From: Patescibacteria group bacterium
Lineage (GTDB): Bacteria; Patescibacteriota; Microgenomatia; UBA8517
Reading direction: 5' to 3'
Assembly (NCBI GenBank): GCA_018826545.1
Contig: JAHKAL010000068.1
Coordinates: 1-6,539, forward strand
DNA length: 6,539 nt
Positions 1 through 5,310 of this stretch are shown here, piece after piece. The notes beneath the pieces were generated by a model. It had not been told where the DNA came from. It saw only the letters and a program-made list of their open reading frames with translations, and did no database searches. Each line of letters opens with the position of its first letter. Position 1 is the stretch's first letter. Made by a program: the position numbers and the translations under genes.

Positions 1-1
1 T

Positions 2-505
2 GATTTAAATAGAAAAGCTCTGACTCGAGCAAAAGAAGTGATCAGAGACAAGTCAAATCTTGAACTTCTGCAACTGAATGCCGATTTTACTCTTCCTTTT
101 CAGGATAAATCTTTTGATACTATAATTTCTTTCGAAACCATAGAACATATAACAGATCAATCAAAACTTCTTAAAGAGATTGAAAGAATACTTAAAGACG
201 ATGGAAAGTTTGTAGTATCTACTTCCAACAAAGAAGTGTTTAGCTCTAACTCAAATCAACCAATAAACCACTTTCATACAAAAGAATTTGGGATTTCTGA
301 ATTTAAAACATCCTTAGGGTTGGTATTTAAAAAAATCAAATATTATTCACAAGGTGAACTGCAAGATTTTGAAATAAAAAAACCATCTTCGATTCAATCA
401 AGAGTAAATCGGATAGTGGGAATGTTAAACGGTAGACAGACCAGTGTATTAAATATGAACGACAACATACCTAGATATTTTGTTGCAGTATGTTCAAAGT
501 TCTAA
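2..505 (+). CDS. Class I SAM-dependent methyltransferase (Methyltransf_11-like), 5'-truncated by window edge
   Basis: This is the C-terminal part of a Rossmann-fold methyltransferase that transfers a methyl group from S-adenosylmethionine to an unknown acceptor. The frame is open from base 2 to the TAA at 503-505 (167 visible residues). A GTG at 38 could be read as a start, but the 12 codons before it (DLNRKALTRAKE) match the segment after motif I, where the acidic residue contacts the SAM ribose, so the real start lies outside the window. Further family landmarks are NADFTLPF (visible residues 26-33), the post-motif strand SFETIEHI (43-50), the LLKEIERILKDDGKFVVST helix and strand, and NHFHTKEF, typical of methyltransferases in polysaccharide and glycosyltransferase clusters. 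The glycine-rich motif I is not visible. The acceptor cannot be told from the sequence. A role in glycan or lipid modification is only an inference. Confidence 0.88.
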   Translation, partial: DLNRKALTRAKEVIRDKSNLELLQLNADFTLPFQDKSFDTIISFETIEHITDQSKLLKEIERILKDDGKFVVSTSNKEVFSSNSNQPINHFHTKEFGISEFKTSLGLVFKKIKYYSQGELQDFEIKKPSSIQSRVNRIVGMLNGRQTSVLNMNDNIPRYFVAVCSKF

Positions 506-556
506 ACTTGTACCATTGACCCCGCTTCAGACTTTAGGCACAAATTGAAGAATTTA

Positions 557-874
557 TTAAGTTATATTCTTTTTTATTTCTGAACGAACTTTGGCAATAC
601 TTTTTACTCCACAAATAACACTCATTGCAAGGGCTGGTATTGGATGATGCTTGTTTTTCTTTCTGTCTTTTTTTCCAGATAATAAATCTTTTAACTCTCC
701 AGCAGACTGAGCAGTTTGTGCAATAACTCCTTCAATATTTATTTGTTGATTTTCTGTACCTTTTTTTTGAGCCAATTGGATTGAACTTCTGAAATAACCT
801 TTTAAAATTTCCATGCCATATATTAACATATTCCTGCGTATGATGACTATATATAGACTGCTTGAAAAGGTCAT
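557..874 (-). CDS. Small hypothetical protein, family not recognised
   Basis: This is an open frame of up to 105 codons ending in TAA at 559-557. I do not recognise the family. The start is unresolved. ATG at 874 has no Shine-Dalgarno sequence and would add a hydrophobic MTFSSSLYIVII segment. ATG at 829 has AGGA only two bases away. ATG at 814 (MEILKGYFRSS) begins the part that looks most protein-like and has the same AGGA about 16 bases away. The body has a Gln-rich stretch (AQTAQSAGELKDLL), a very basic linker (GKKDRKKNKHHP) and a C-terminal half with a mildly hydrophobic helix (IPALAMSVICGVKSIAKV) followed by a charged tail. It could be a small peripheral-membrane or nucleic-acid-binding protein, but nothing identifies a function. 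It faces the methyltransferase tail-to-tail and is divergent from the Nudix gene. A non-coding reading remains possible. Confidence 0.5.
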   Translation of the reverse strand: MTFSSSLYIVIIRRNMLIYGMEILKGYFRSSIQLAQKKGTENQQINIEGVIAQTAQSAGELKDLLSGKKDRKKNKHHPIPALAMSVICGVKSIAKVRSEIKKNIT

Positions 875-903
875 TGTATTTATATATCAATTTGAGAGAT
901 AAT
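874..903 (+). promoter_or_regulatory. Putative sigma70-type promoter for the Nudix gene
   Basis: A -35-like TTGTAT (874-879) and a -10-like GATAAT (898-903) are 18 bases apart. Initiation would fall near 910, giving a leader of only about 10 bases before the ATG at 921. No Shine-Dalgarno sequence is visible in that leader. In such A+T-rich DNA this match could be chance. Confidence 0.35.
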
Positions 904-920
904 GTTTCAAAAATAAGTAT

Positions 921-1565
921 ATGGAAGAAAAAGTAGATACATTAACCCCTCCAAAATTCGTAAAAAGTGGGGTTGTGAAACCTAGAAGTAAAGCTTTTAA
1001 AGATGGAAACTGGCTTGGTACTTTTAATTTGTGGATTGTACAAGATAAACCTACTCCAACAATTTTGTATCAGCTAAGAAATCTTAAACTTTCCTTTTTC
1101 CCAAATAAGTTGGATGTTTCAGTTGGAGGACATTATCAGGCTGGAGAGGATCAAAAGGGAGGGTTAAGAGAAGTAAAAGAAGAATTAAATAAAACATATG
1201 ATTTTGGCAAATTGTCTTTTTTGGGAAGAAGAATGTTTGTATCTCCAGATTTAAAAAAAGTAATGAGACATTATATTGTCGATATTTTCATGGTTTTAGA
1301 TAACAGTCCTTTGGAAAGCTACAAACTACAAAAAGATGAAGTATATGCAATATTTTTTCTCCCCATAGATAAATTAATTAAAGTTCATACTGTGAAAAAC
1401 TACACTTTTAAGGCTAAGGGGATTAAAAATAACGGTGAAAACATGGAAGTAACCGTGAAAAAAGATTCTTTCCCATATAATTTTGATGACTATCATCATA
1501 AAATCGCACTTCTTGCAAAAAGGTTCCTTAATAAGAAAAAAAAAACTAGTATATTAGTAAGTTAA
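921..1565 (+). CDS. Nudix-superfamily hydrolase, related to the IPP-isomerase-like subgroup
   Basis: This is a 214-residue protein with a Nudix fold, expected to hydrolyse a nucleoside-diphosphate-X or similar pyrophosphate with Mg2+. It has the order usual for the IPP-isomerase-like Nudix group: a strand GTFNLWIVQ (33-41), KLSFFPNKLDVSVGGHY (56-72), the Nudix box (70-90) and DEVYAIFFLPIDKLIKV (139-155). In the box the metal-binding core REVKEEL (83-89) is intact. Only six residues, instead of the canonical seven, separate E76 from R83, and the usual Gly after the EE pair is replaced by Asn90. The shorter loop occurs in this subgroup as I recall it, so activity is plausible. The basic tail (residues 200-209, RFLNKKKKTS) extends beyond the core fold. 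Start: ATG at 921 is the first good Met, with no clear Shine-Dalgarno. Substrate unknown. True isopentenyl-diphosphate isomerase is less likely because I see no convincing counterpart of its active-site Cys motif. Confidence 0.82.
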   Translation: MEEKVDTLTPPKFVKSGVVKPRSKAFKDGNWLGTFNLWIVQDKPTPTILYQLRNLKLSFFPNKLDVSVGGHYQAGEDQKGGLREVKEELNKTYDFGKLSFLGRRMFVSPDLKKVMRHYIVDIFMVLDNSPLESYKLQKDEVYAIFFLPIDKLIKVHTVKNYTFKAKGIKNNGENMEVTVKKDSFPYNFDDYHHKIALLAKRFLNKKKKTSILVS

Positions 1566-1587
1566 TTTAAATAACTATAAAACATGC

Positions 1588-1616
1588 TTGACTTTATACT
1601 CGTAATAATCTAAATT
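1588..1616 (+). promoter_or_regulatory. Putative sigma70-type promoter for the LysM gene
   Basis: TTGACT (1588-1593, five of six consensus bases) is followed after 17 bases by TAAATT (1611-1616, four of six). It lies in the 109-base gap between the Nudix stop and the LysM start, leaving a leader of about 50 bases. The spacing and -35 quality make it the best promoter candidate in the window. Confidence 0.5.
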
Positions 1617-1660
1617 CTTCTTTACTATCTGCCTTATAGTACTGCCTTAATAAAATAGAT

Positions 1661-1667
1661 GGAGGTG
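1661..1667 (+). promoter_or_regulatory. Strong Shine-Dalgarno site that fixes a TTG start
   Basis: GGAGGTG at 1661-1667 sits 7 bases before the TTG at 1675. It is the only near-perfect Shine-Dalgarno in the window and supports TTG as the initiation codon. The GTG inside it opens a frame that stops within a few codons, so it is not an alternative start. Confidence 0.8.
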
Positions 1668-1674
1668 AACATAT

Positions 1675-2226
1675 TTGAATATTAAAAACATACTTAAGGC
1701 AATTAAACTCAATGAATCAACAATCAGTATGATTCTTGGTGCCTTAGTAATTATTGTTGTTGGAGTATTAGTAGTAAATTATTTCAAAGATCAAGAAAGC
1801 CAAGGCTTACTTCCAGAAGCAACCACTGAAAATCAAACTGAAACAGCTGAAGTTGGAAAAACTTATACAGTTTCAAAAGGTGATAACCTATGGAAAATTG
1901 CAGAAAATGCATATGGTTCAGGCTATAATTGGGTTGATATTGCAGAAGCAAACAATCTAACTAGTCCTGACATGTTAAATGAAGGACAAGAATTATCAAT
2001 TCCTGATGTAGAACCAAAATTAGCAACAGTATCTTCTATCATGGACGAGTCTTCACCTGATACTATTTCAGGTGCAACATACGAAGTCCAAAAAGGAGAT
2101 AATCTTTGGGATATTTCTGTTAGAGCATATGGAGATGGATATAAATGGGTTGAAGTTGCTACGGCAAATAACTTAACAAATCCAGATCTTATTTTTAGCG
2201 GAAACATTCTAGTTTTGCCTAGATAA
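1675..2226 (+). CDS. Membrane-anchored protein with two LysM domains
   Basis: This 183-residue protein has a short basic cytoplasmic N-terminus, one transmembrane helix (about 17-36) and a linker rich in Glu, Thr and Gln (40-62). Two LysM repeats follow, at about 64-110 and 136-182. LysM modules bind N-acetylglucosamine-containing glycans such as peptidoglycan, so the protein probably tethers the membrane to the cell wall from outside. Both repeats carry the YxVxKGDNLW opening and the AYGxGYxW variant with WV..A.ANNLT.PD following. By hand alignment 27 of 47 positions are identical, pointing to internal duplication. No hydrolase or other catalytic domain is present. The gene uses a TTG start with a GGAGGTG Shine-Dalgarno and has its own promoter candidate. 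It ends 82 bases before tRNA-Gly. The domain assignment is secure. The biological role (structural tether, division or scaffold protein) is inferred. Confidence 0.92.
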   Translation: MNIKNILKAIKLNESTISMILGALVIIVVGVLVVNYFKDQESQGLLPEATTENQTETAEVGKTYTVSKGDNLWKIAENAYGSGYNWVDIAEANNLTSPDMLNEGQELSIPDVEPKLATVSSIMDESSPDTISGATYEVQKGDNLWDISVRAYGDGYKWVEVATANNLTNPDLIFSGNILVLPR

Positions 2227-2308
2227 TTTATTTTTCAAATATAATTAAGAAACTTCTTAAGTAGAAGGTCTATTGATTGTTTTAGTGATAAAATATTACT
2301 AATTTCAA

Positions 2309-2379
2309 GCGGGTATAGTTAATAGGCCTAACGCCACCTTCCCAAGGTGGAGAGAGGGGTTCGATTCCCCTTACCCGCT
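2309..2379 (+). tRNA. tRNA-Gly (anticodon CCC)
   Basis: A full cloverleaf can be folded: acceptor stem GCGGGTA/TACCCGC (2309-2315 with 2372-2378), D stem GTTA/TAAC with a GG-containing loop, and anticodon stem CCACC/GGTGG (2334-2338 with 2346-2350). The anticodon loop is TTCCCAA with anticodon CCC at 2341-2343. The variable loop is four bases, and the T stem AGGGG/CCCCT encloses TTCGATT. The discriminator is T2379. CCA is not encoded and must be added by CCA-adding enzyme. It decodes GGG. Confidence 0.96.
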
Positions 2380-2588
2380 CAAAAAGATAAATATTGTGTA
2401 AGTTGATATAGTTCATAAAAATATATTTAATTTATAACAAAAGACATATCACGACAATTACTCACGAAGATTCTACTTCAATAAGCGTAGCAATAAATTT
2501 TTCTTTAACTTTAGGTCAAGAAAGTATCACTTTTAAAAATAATCCTGTTTTTATCCACTACTTCCTTCTTTGTCCAATTAATTAAGTT

Positions 2589-2617
2589 TTTAAAAACACC
2601 CCATATAGTTGTAAAAT
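2589..2617 (+). promoter_or_regulatory. Weak putative promoter for tRNA-Thr and the Ig-like gene
   Basis: TTTAAA (2589-2594) and TAAAAT (2612-2617) are separated by 17 bases. Transcription would start about 2624-2626, practically at the tRNA 5' end (2627). The -35 match is only four of six, in a poly-A/T context, so this is tentative. Confidence 0.3.
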
Positions 2618-2624
2618 ACAACTA
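2606..2624 (+). repeat. Perfect 8-bp inverted repeat directly upstream of tRNA-Thr
   Basis: TAGTTGTA (2606-2613), loop AAA, TACAACTA (2617-2624). It ends two bases before the tRNA and overlaps the candidate -10 element. It could be an operator-like site, a processing hairpin in a longer tRNA precursor, or chance. There is no following T-tract, so it is not a typical terminator. Confidence 0.5.
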
Positions 2625-2626
2625 CT

Positions 2627-2699
2627 GCCGATGTAGCTCAGTTGGTAGAGCAGTCCCTTCGTAAGGGAAAGATCGGTGGTTCGATTCCACCCATCGGCT
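2627..2699 (+). tRNA. tRNA-Thr (anticodon CGT)
   Basis: The cloverleaf is complete: acceptor GCCGATG/CATCGGC (2627-2633 with 2692-2698), D stem GCTC/GAGC with loop AGTTGGTA, and anticodon stem GTCCC/GGGAA with a G-A mismatch at the outermost pair. The loop TTCGTAA carries anticodon CGT at 2660-2662. The variable loop is five bases, and the T stem GGTGG/CCACC encloses TTCGATT. The discriminator is T2699. CCA is not encoded. It decodes ACG. The next gene starts 4 bases downstream, which implies that tRNA 3' processing also shapes that mRNA. Confidence 0.95.
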
Positions 2700-2703
2700 C
2701 AAA

Positions 2704-3420
2704 ATGAAAAAAAATTATTCCAGAAGAATCGCAGTTGAAGAAAGGAAAAATAAGAAAAAAGCTTTAACTTTTATTGTCCTTTCTTTTTCAACTATTTTAT
2801 TTCTCTTTTTCTTTGGCATTCCTTTAATTGCAAAATTTGCTTCATTCGTTACTGACCTTACAAAGAAAAATACTCCAATAATTCTAAAGGACAATACTCC
2901 TCCGGCTCCTCCAAGATTTAATAACCTACCTGATAAAATAAATAAATCACAAATTAATATATCAGGAAATACTGAAGAAGGTTCAGTTGTAACTATTTTT
3001 ATAAATGGCCTAGACAATGAAATTATTTCAGATAACTATGGAGAGTTTAATTTTTTGGCTAACTTAGAACTTGGTGAAAATATTATATATGCAACTGTAA
3101 AAGACCAATCAGGTAACAAAAGTACAGAATCCAAAACGTATGTAATAAATTATGATAATGAAGCCCCAGAAATAATAATTAACTCCCCATCTGATGGAGA
3201 AAATTATTATGGACAAAGTCAAAAAGAAATTGAAATAACAGGAAATACTGATCCCCAAGGAGATTTAACAATAAATGATAGATTTATTACCATTGATGAT
3301 GATGGAAACTTTAAATATAAATATTCCTTGAATGATGGGGAAAATACACTCACTTTTAAAGCAATTGATAAGGCCCAAAATGAAACTGAAAAAACAATTA
3401 CAGTATCCTTTACTCCTTAA
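2704..3420 (+). CDS. Membrane-anchored surface protein with two bacterial Ig-like domains
   Basis: This 238-residue protein has a strongly basic N-terminus (1-19), one transmembrane segment (about 20-46) and a Pro-rich stretch (NTPPAPP, 64-70). Two beta-sandwich repeats follow, at about 66-149 and 152-236. Each repeat has the pattern of glucodextranase-B/Big_9-type Ig-like domains: a xITGNT-like strand (ISGNTEEGS; ITGNTDPQG), a D.xGxF/Y turn, L..GEN.I or L.DGENTL, then a AxDxxxN strand. It should stand outside the membrane as a stalk or binding module. No enzyme domain is seen, and ligand and partner are unknown. ATG at 2704 is the only start that includes the basic region and helix. It lies 4 bases after tRNA-Thr, leaving no room for a Shine-Dalgarno outside the tRNA. 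The 3' end overlaps the convergent ligase-like gene by 11 bases. Confidence 0.88.
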   Translation: MKKNYSRRIAVEERKNKKKALTFIVLSFSTILFLFFFGIPLIAKFASFVTDLTKKNTPIILKDNTPPAPPRFNNLPDKINKSQINISGNTEEGSVVTIFINGLDNEIISDNYGEFNFLANLELGENIIYATVKDQSGNKSTESKTYVINYDNEAPEIIINSPSDGENYYGQSQKEIEITGNTDPQGDLTINDRFITIDDDGNFKYKYSLNDGENTLTFKAIDKAQNETEKTITVSFTP

Positions 3421-4585
3421 GAGAAATTGCAGTAAGAAACACAAAGAAACCCATTATCCAAGGATAGAAAATGCTATTCGAGAACTGTGAATGAACTAAA
3501 ATTGCCGAAAAACAAGATATGAATGCAACTCCATAATAATTCGACTTTAAAGTTTTTATGAGAATATATAAAAAGCTTATAAAAATAAGAAAACCCACTA
3601 CACCAGTTGTTGCTAGAAGTAGTAGTATTCCAGAATCCGATCCAGAACATGAGTGAGAATTAATATTTAAATCATTCAAATAATTTTTTCTTGCCCAACA
3701 AAGATTGTTATAGCCCACCCCAAATATTGGATTTTTTAGGAAGATACTCGATGTTTCATAATAGTTAGTTACTTTAGCTTTTATACTAAAGGTTCTTTCC
3801 AAATGTGCTCCTTCACTTGAAGGCCTAGGAAGAAGGATAAGTCCAAGTAAAAATATCGGGATTACAATAAATGAAATTTTTATCTTCTTTTTTATAAAAA
3901 GGTAGGTTAATACTCCTGCAATTAAAGATATATAACCAGCTCTTGAATAAGTAAAATACAAAGCTAATAAAATTGGTACTAATGCAAGGGCATAAATATT
4001 CTTTTTTGTTTTTTGGTATTTAATCAAAGATAATATAACTCCAAAAACAAGAAGGATTGCTGTAAAGGTTGGATCAATTAAAGTTCCAACAATTCTAAAA
4101 AGATGATCATCCCAACCTAAAAAAATTAGACTTCTTAAATCTGGATAAATTAAATATTGAAACCAGCCAAAAATTGCAATGAAAAAAGAAACGACAATCA
4201 GAGAGTCGAATATCCTATCAATTACCTTTTTATTTTCTAAAACATAATTCCAAATAACTATAAACATTGCTGTATATGAAATAAGCCTTAATAGATAAAG
4301 GTTTCCTATTATTGAATTCACTATCCCATTTCTTGCAATAAAAAATAATTGAGAAAAAATAGCCAAAATCAAAAAATTCTTAAAATATTTAAAAACTGTT
4401 GGGTACCTAATCTTTTTAATAAAAAATAAGATCAAAAAGATTAATGATATAAAATCGGAAACATTTAGAGGAATAGATTTTCCAAAAAGAGTCAACCTTA
4501 ATGTCAGTAGATGGCCAAAAGGAAATAAAACAATATAAAAAAATATTAGTTTCTCAACAATACTTATTTTTTTGTTTCTTGCCAT
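3410..4585 (-). CDS. O-antigen ligase/polymerase family polytopic membrane protein (Wzy_C/WaaL-like)
   Basis: This is an integral membrane protein of 391 residues with roughly ten to twelve hydrophobic helices spread over the whole length. It has family landmarks: GWDDHLFRIVGTLIDP (about 157-172), the Arg-containing YSRAG motif (213-217) opening a helix, and a large loop between about 254 and 316. That loop holds NPIFGVGYNN (285-294) and SHSCSGSDSG (310-319), followed by LLLLATTGVVGF. Members polymerise or ligate undecaprenyl-linked glycans at the outer face of the membrane. The loop His (311) is followed by Ser rather than the common Asn. Start: an upstream in-frame TTG at 4597 would add MVKI, but ATG at 4585 is more ordinary. 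Neither has a clear Shine-Dalgarno. The start overlaps the upstream glycosyltransferase by 22 bases, suggesting coupled translation. Ligase and polymerase cannot be told apart from sequence alone. Confidence 0.87.
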   Translation of the reverse strand: MARNKKISIVEKLIFFYIVLFPFGHLLTLRLTLFGKSIPLNVSDFISLIFLILFFIKKIRYPTVFKYFKNFLILAIFSQLFFIARNGIVNSIIGNLYLLRLISYTAMFIVIWNYVLENKKVIDRIFDSLIVVSFFIAIFGWFQYLIYPDLRSLIFLGWDDHLFRIVGTLIDPTFTAILLVFGVILSLIKYQKTKKNIYALALVPILLALYFTYSRAGYISLIAGVLTYLFIKKKIKISFIVIPIFLLGLILLPRPSSEGAHLERTFSIKAKVTNYYETSSIFLKNPIFGVGYNNLCWARKNYLNDLNINSHSCSGSDSGILLLLATTGVVGFLIFISFLYILIKTLKSNYYGVAFISCFSAILVHSQFSNSIFYPWIMGFFVFLTAISLKE

Positions 4586-5310
4586 AATTTTGACCAAGCT
4601 AAAAAAGAATGAAAAGACATCATTAGAGACATTATAAAACCATAGTCTTTATCTTTAAACCCCTCTCTTATTATCCAATTATAAATAAACTTAAAAAAAG
4701 GATAAAAGATAACCTTAAACATATTTGCCTTTTTACCTTCTTTTTTATTTGAAACTGCATGAATGGATGAAAACAAATTAACACTTTTTATAAAATCATT
4801 AAGACTTTTATGTGGATAATGATTAAGTTCAGACTTTAATGTATCTACTTTCCCATCAACCTTTAAAACTTCATGAACGTCTCTAACCCATTTTCCAGAC
4901 TCATTTTTTATAAGTTTTAAGATTCTTTTATTTCCCCATTCTCCATGATTTAATTTTTTAAAAAATAAATAATCTTTCCTTTTAACAAAAAAACCATTTT
5001 TTGTATTTAAAGGGTCAGAAGTAATTTGAATAATTTCGTTTCTTAAATCTACAGGGACTTCTTCGTCTGCGTCAATAAAAAAAACCCATTTAGCTCTAGC
5101 TTTGGAAAGCCCAAAATTTCTTTGATCAGCAAAATTTTGATTTAGTTTTCTTTGAAATATTTTTGCTTTGTAATTTTGTGCAATTTCTAAGGTCTTGTCA
5201 TTAGAATAATCATCAACAATTATTATTTCATCAGAAAAGCTAACGCTTTCCAAACATCTTCTGATATTTTTTTCCTCGTTTTTGGTTATGATAATTGAAG
5301 AAATGTTCAT
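4564..5310 (-). CDS. Family 2 glycosyltransferase, WaaE/KdtX-like
   Basis: This 248-residue GT-A fold enzyme transfers a sugar from a nucleotide-sugar donor, probably onto a lipid-linked glycan at the cytoplasmic face. Motifs run in the expected order: SIIITKNEEKNI (5-16), the nucleotide-binding VDDYSNDKT (32-40), ADQRNFGLSKA (61-71) and the metal-binding DADEEV (80-85). Acceptor-side WVRDVHEVL (141-149) and HYPHKSLNDFIK (164-175) follow, typical of the lipopolysaccharide-core beta-glucosyltransferase-like (WaaE) branch. The hydrophobic stretch around 198-213 (FKVIFYPFFKFIYNWI) and the C-terminal region probably lie on the membrane. Length matches the family. The ATG overlaps the TGA of the upstream gene in an ATGA junction, a classic sign of translational coupling, and no Shine-Dalgarno is seen. 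Sugar and acceptor are unknown. Confidence 0.93.
   Translation of the reverse strand: MNISSIIITKNEEKNIRRCLESVSFSDEIIIVDDYSNDKTLEIAQNYKAKIFQRKLNQNFADQRNFGLSKARAKWVFFIDADEEVPVDLRNEIIQITSDPLNTKNGFFVKRKDYLFFKKLNHGEWGNKRILKLIKNESGKWVRDVHEVLKVDGKVDTLKSELNHYPHKSLNDFIKSVNLFSSIHAVSNKKEGKKANMFKVIFYPFFKFIYNWIIREGFKDKDYGFIMSLMMSFHSFLAWSKLWQETKK

Larger units (their letters stand above)
2380..2626. other. 247-base gap between the two tRNAs, no convincing gene
   Basis: All frames are broken by stops or lack a start codon. The stretch is A+T-rich and holds a perfect 12-base palindrome GTTTTTAAAAAC (2586-2597), a hairpin next to tRNA-Thr (2606-2624) and a faint promoter. A start-less reading around 2456-2473 spells NYSRR, which also occurs at the beginning of the Ig-like protein downstream. 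This may be chance. I see no terminator with a T-tract after tRNA-Gly, so the two tRNAs could be on one transcript. Confidence 0.6.

Noticed and set aside
38..40. GTG as the start of the methyltransferase
   Set aside because: The frame continues upstream to the window edge with residues that match the conserved methyltransferase segment, so the gene is truncated rather than starting here.
1923..2207. Minus-strand open frame of 94 codons inside the LysM gene
   Set aside because: It lies wholly opposite the two LysM repeats, whose protein is clearly recognisable. The antisense product has no family features.
2243..2264. Inverted repeat TTAAGA/TCTTAA after the LysM gene as a terminator
   Set aside because: The stem is A+T-only apart from one G-C pair and is not followed by a T-tract, so it does not support an intrinsic terminator.
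2273..2299. Promoter for tRNA-Gly (TTGATT and TATTAC)
   Set aside because: Spacing is only 15 bases and the -10 match is poor. It is not distinguishable from background in A+T-rich DNA.
2715..3017. Minus-strand open frame of 100 codons inside the Ig-like gene
   Set aside because: It is antisense to the transmembrane and first Ig-like region and shows no domain. Its hydrophobic and basic runs mirror the A+T-rich plus strand.
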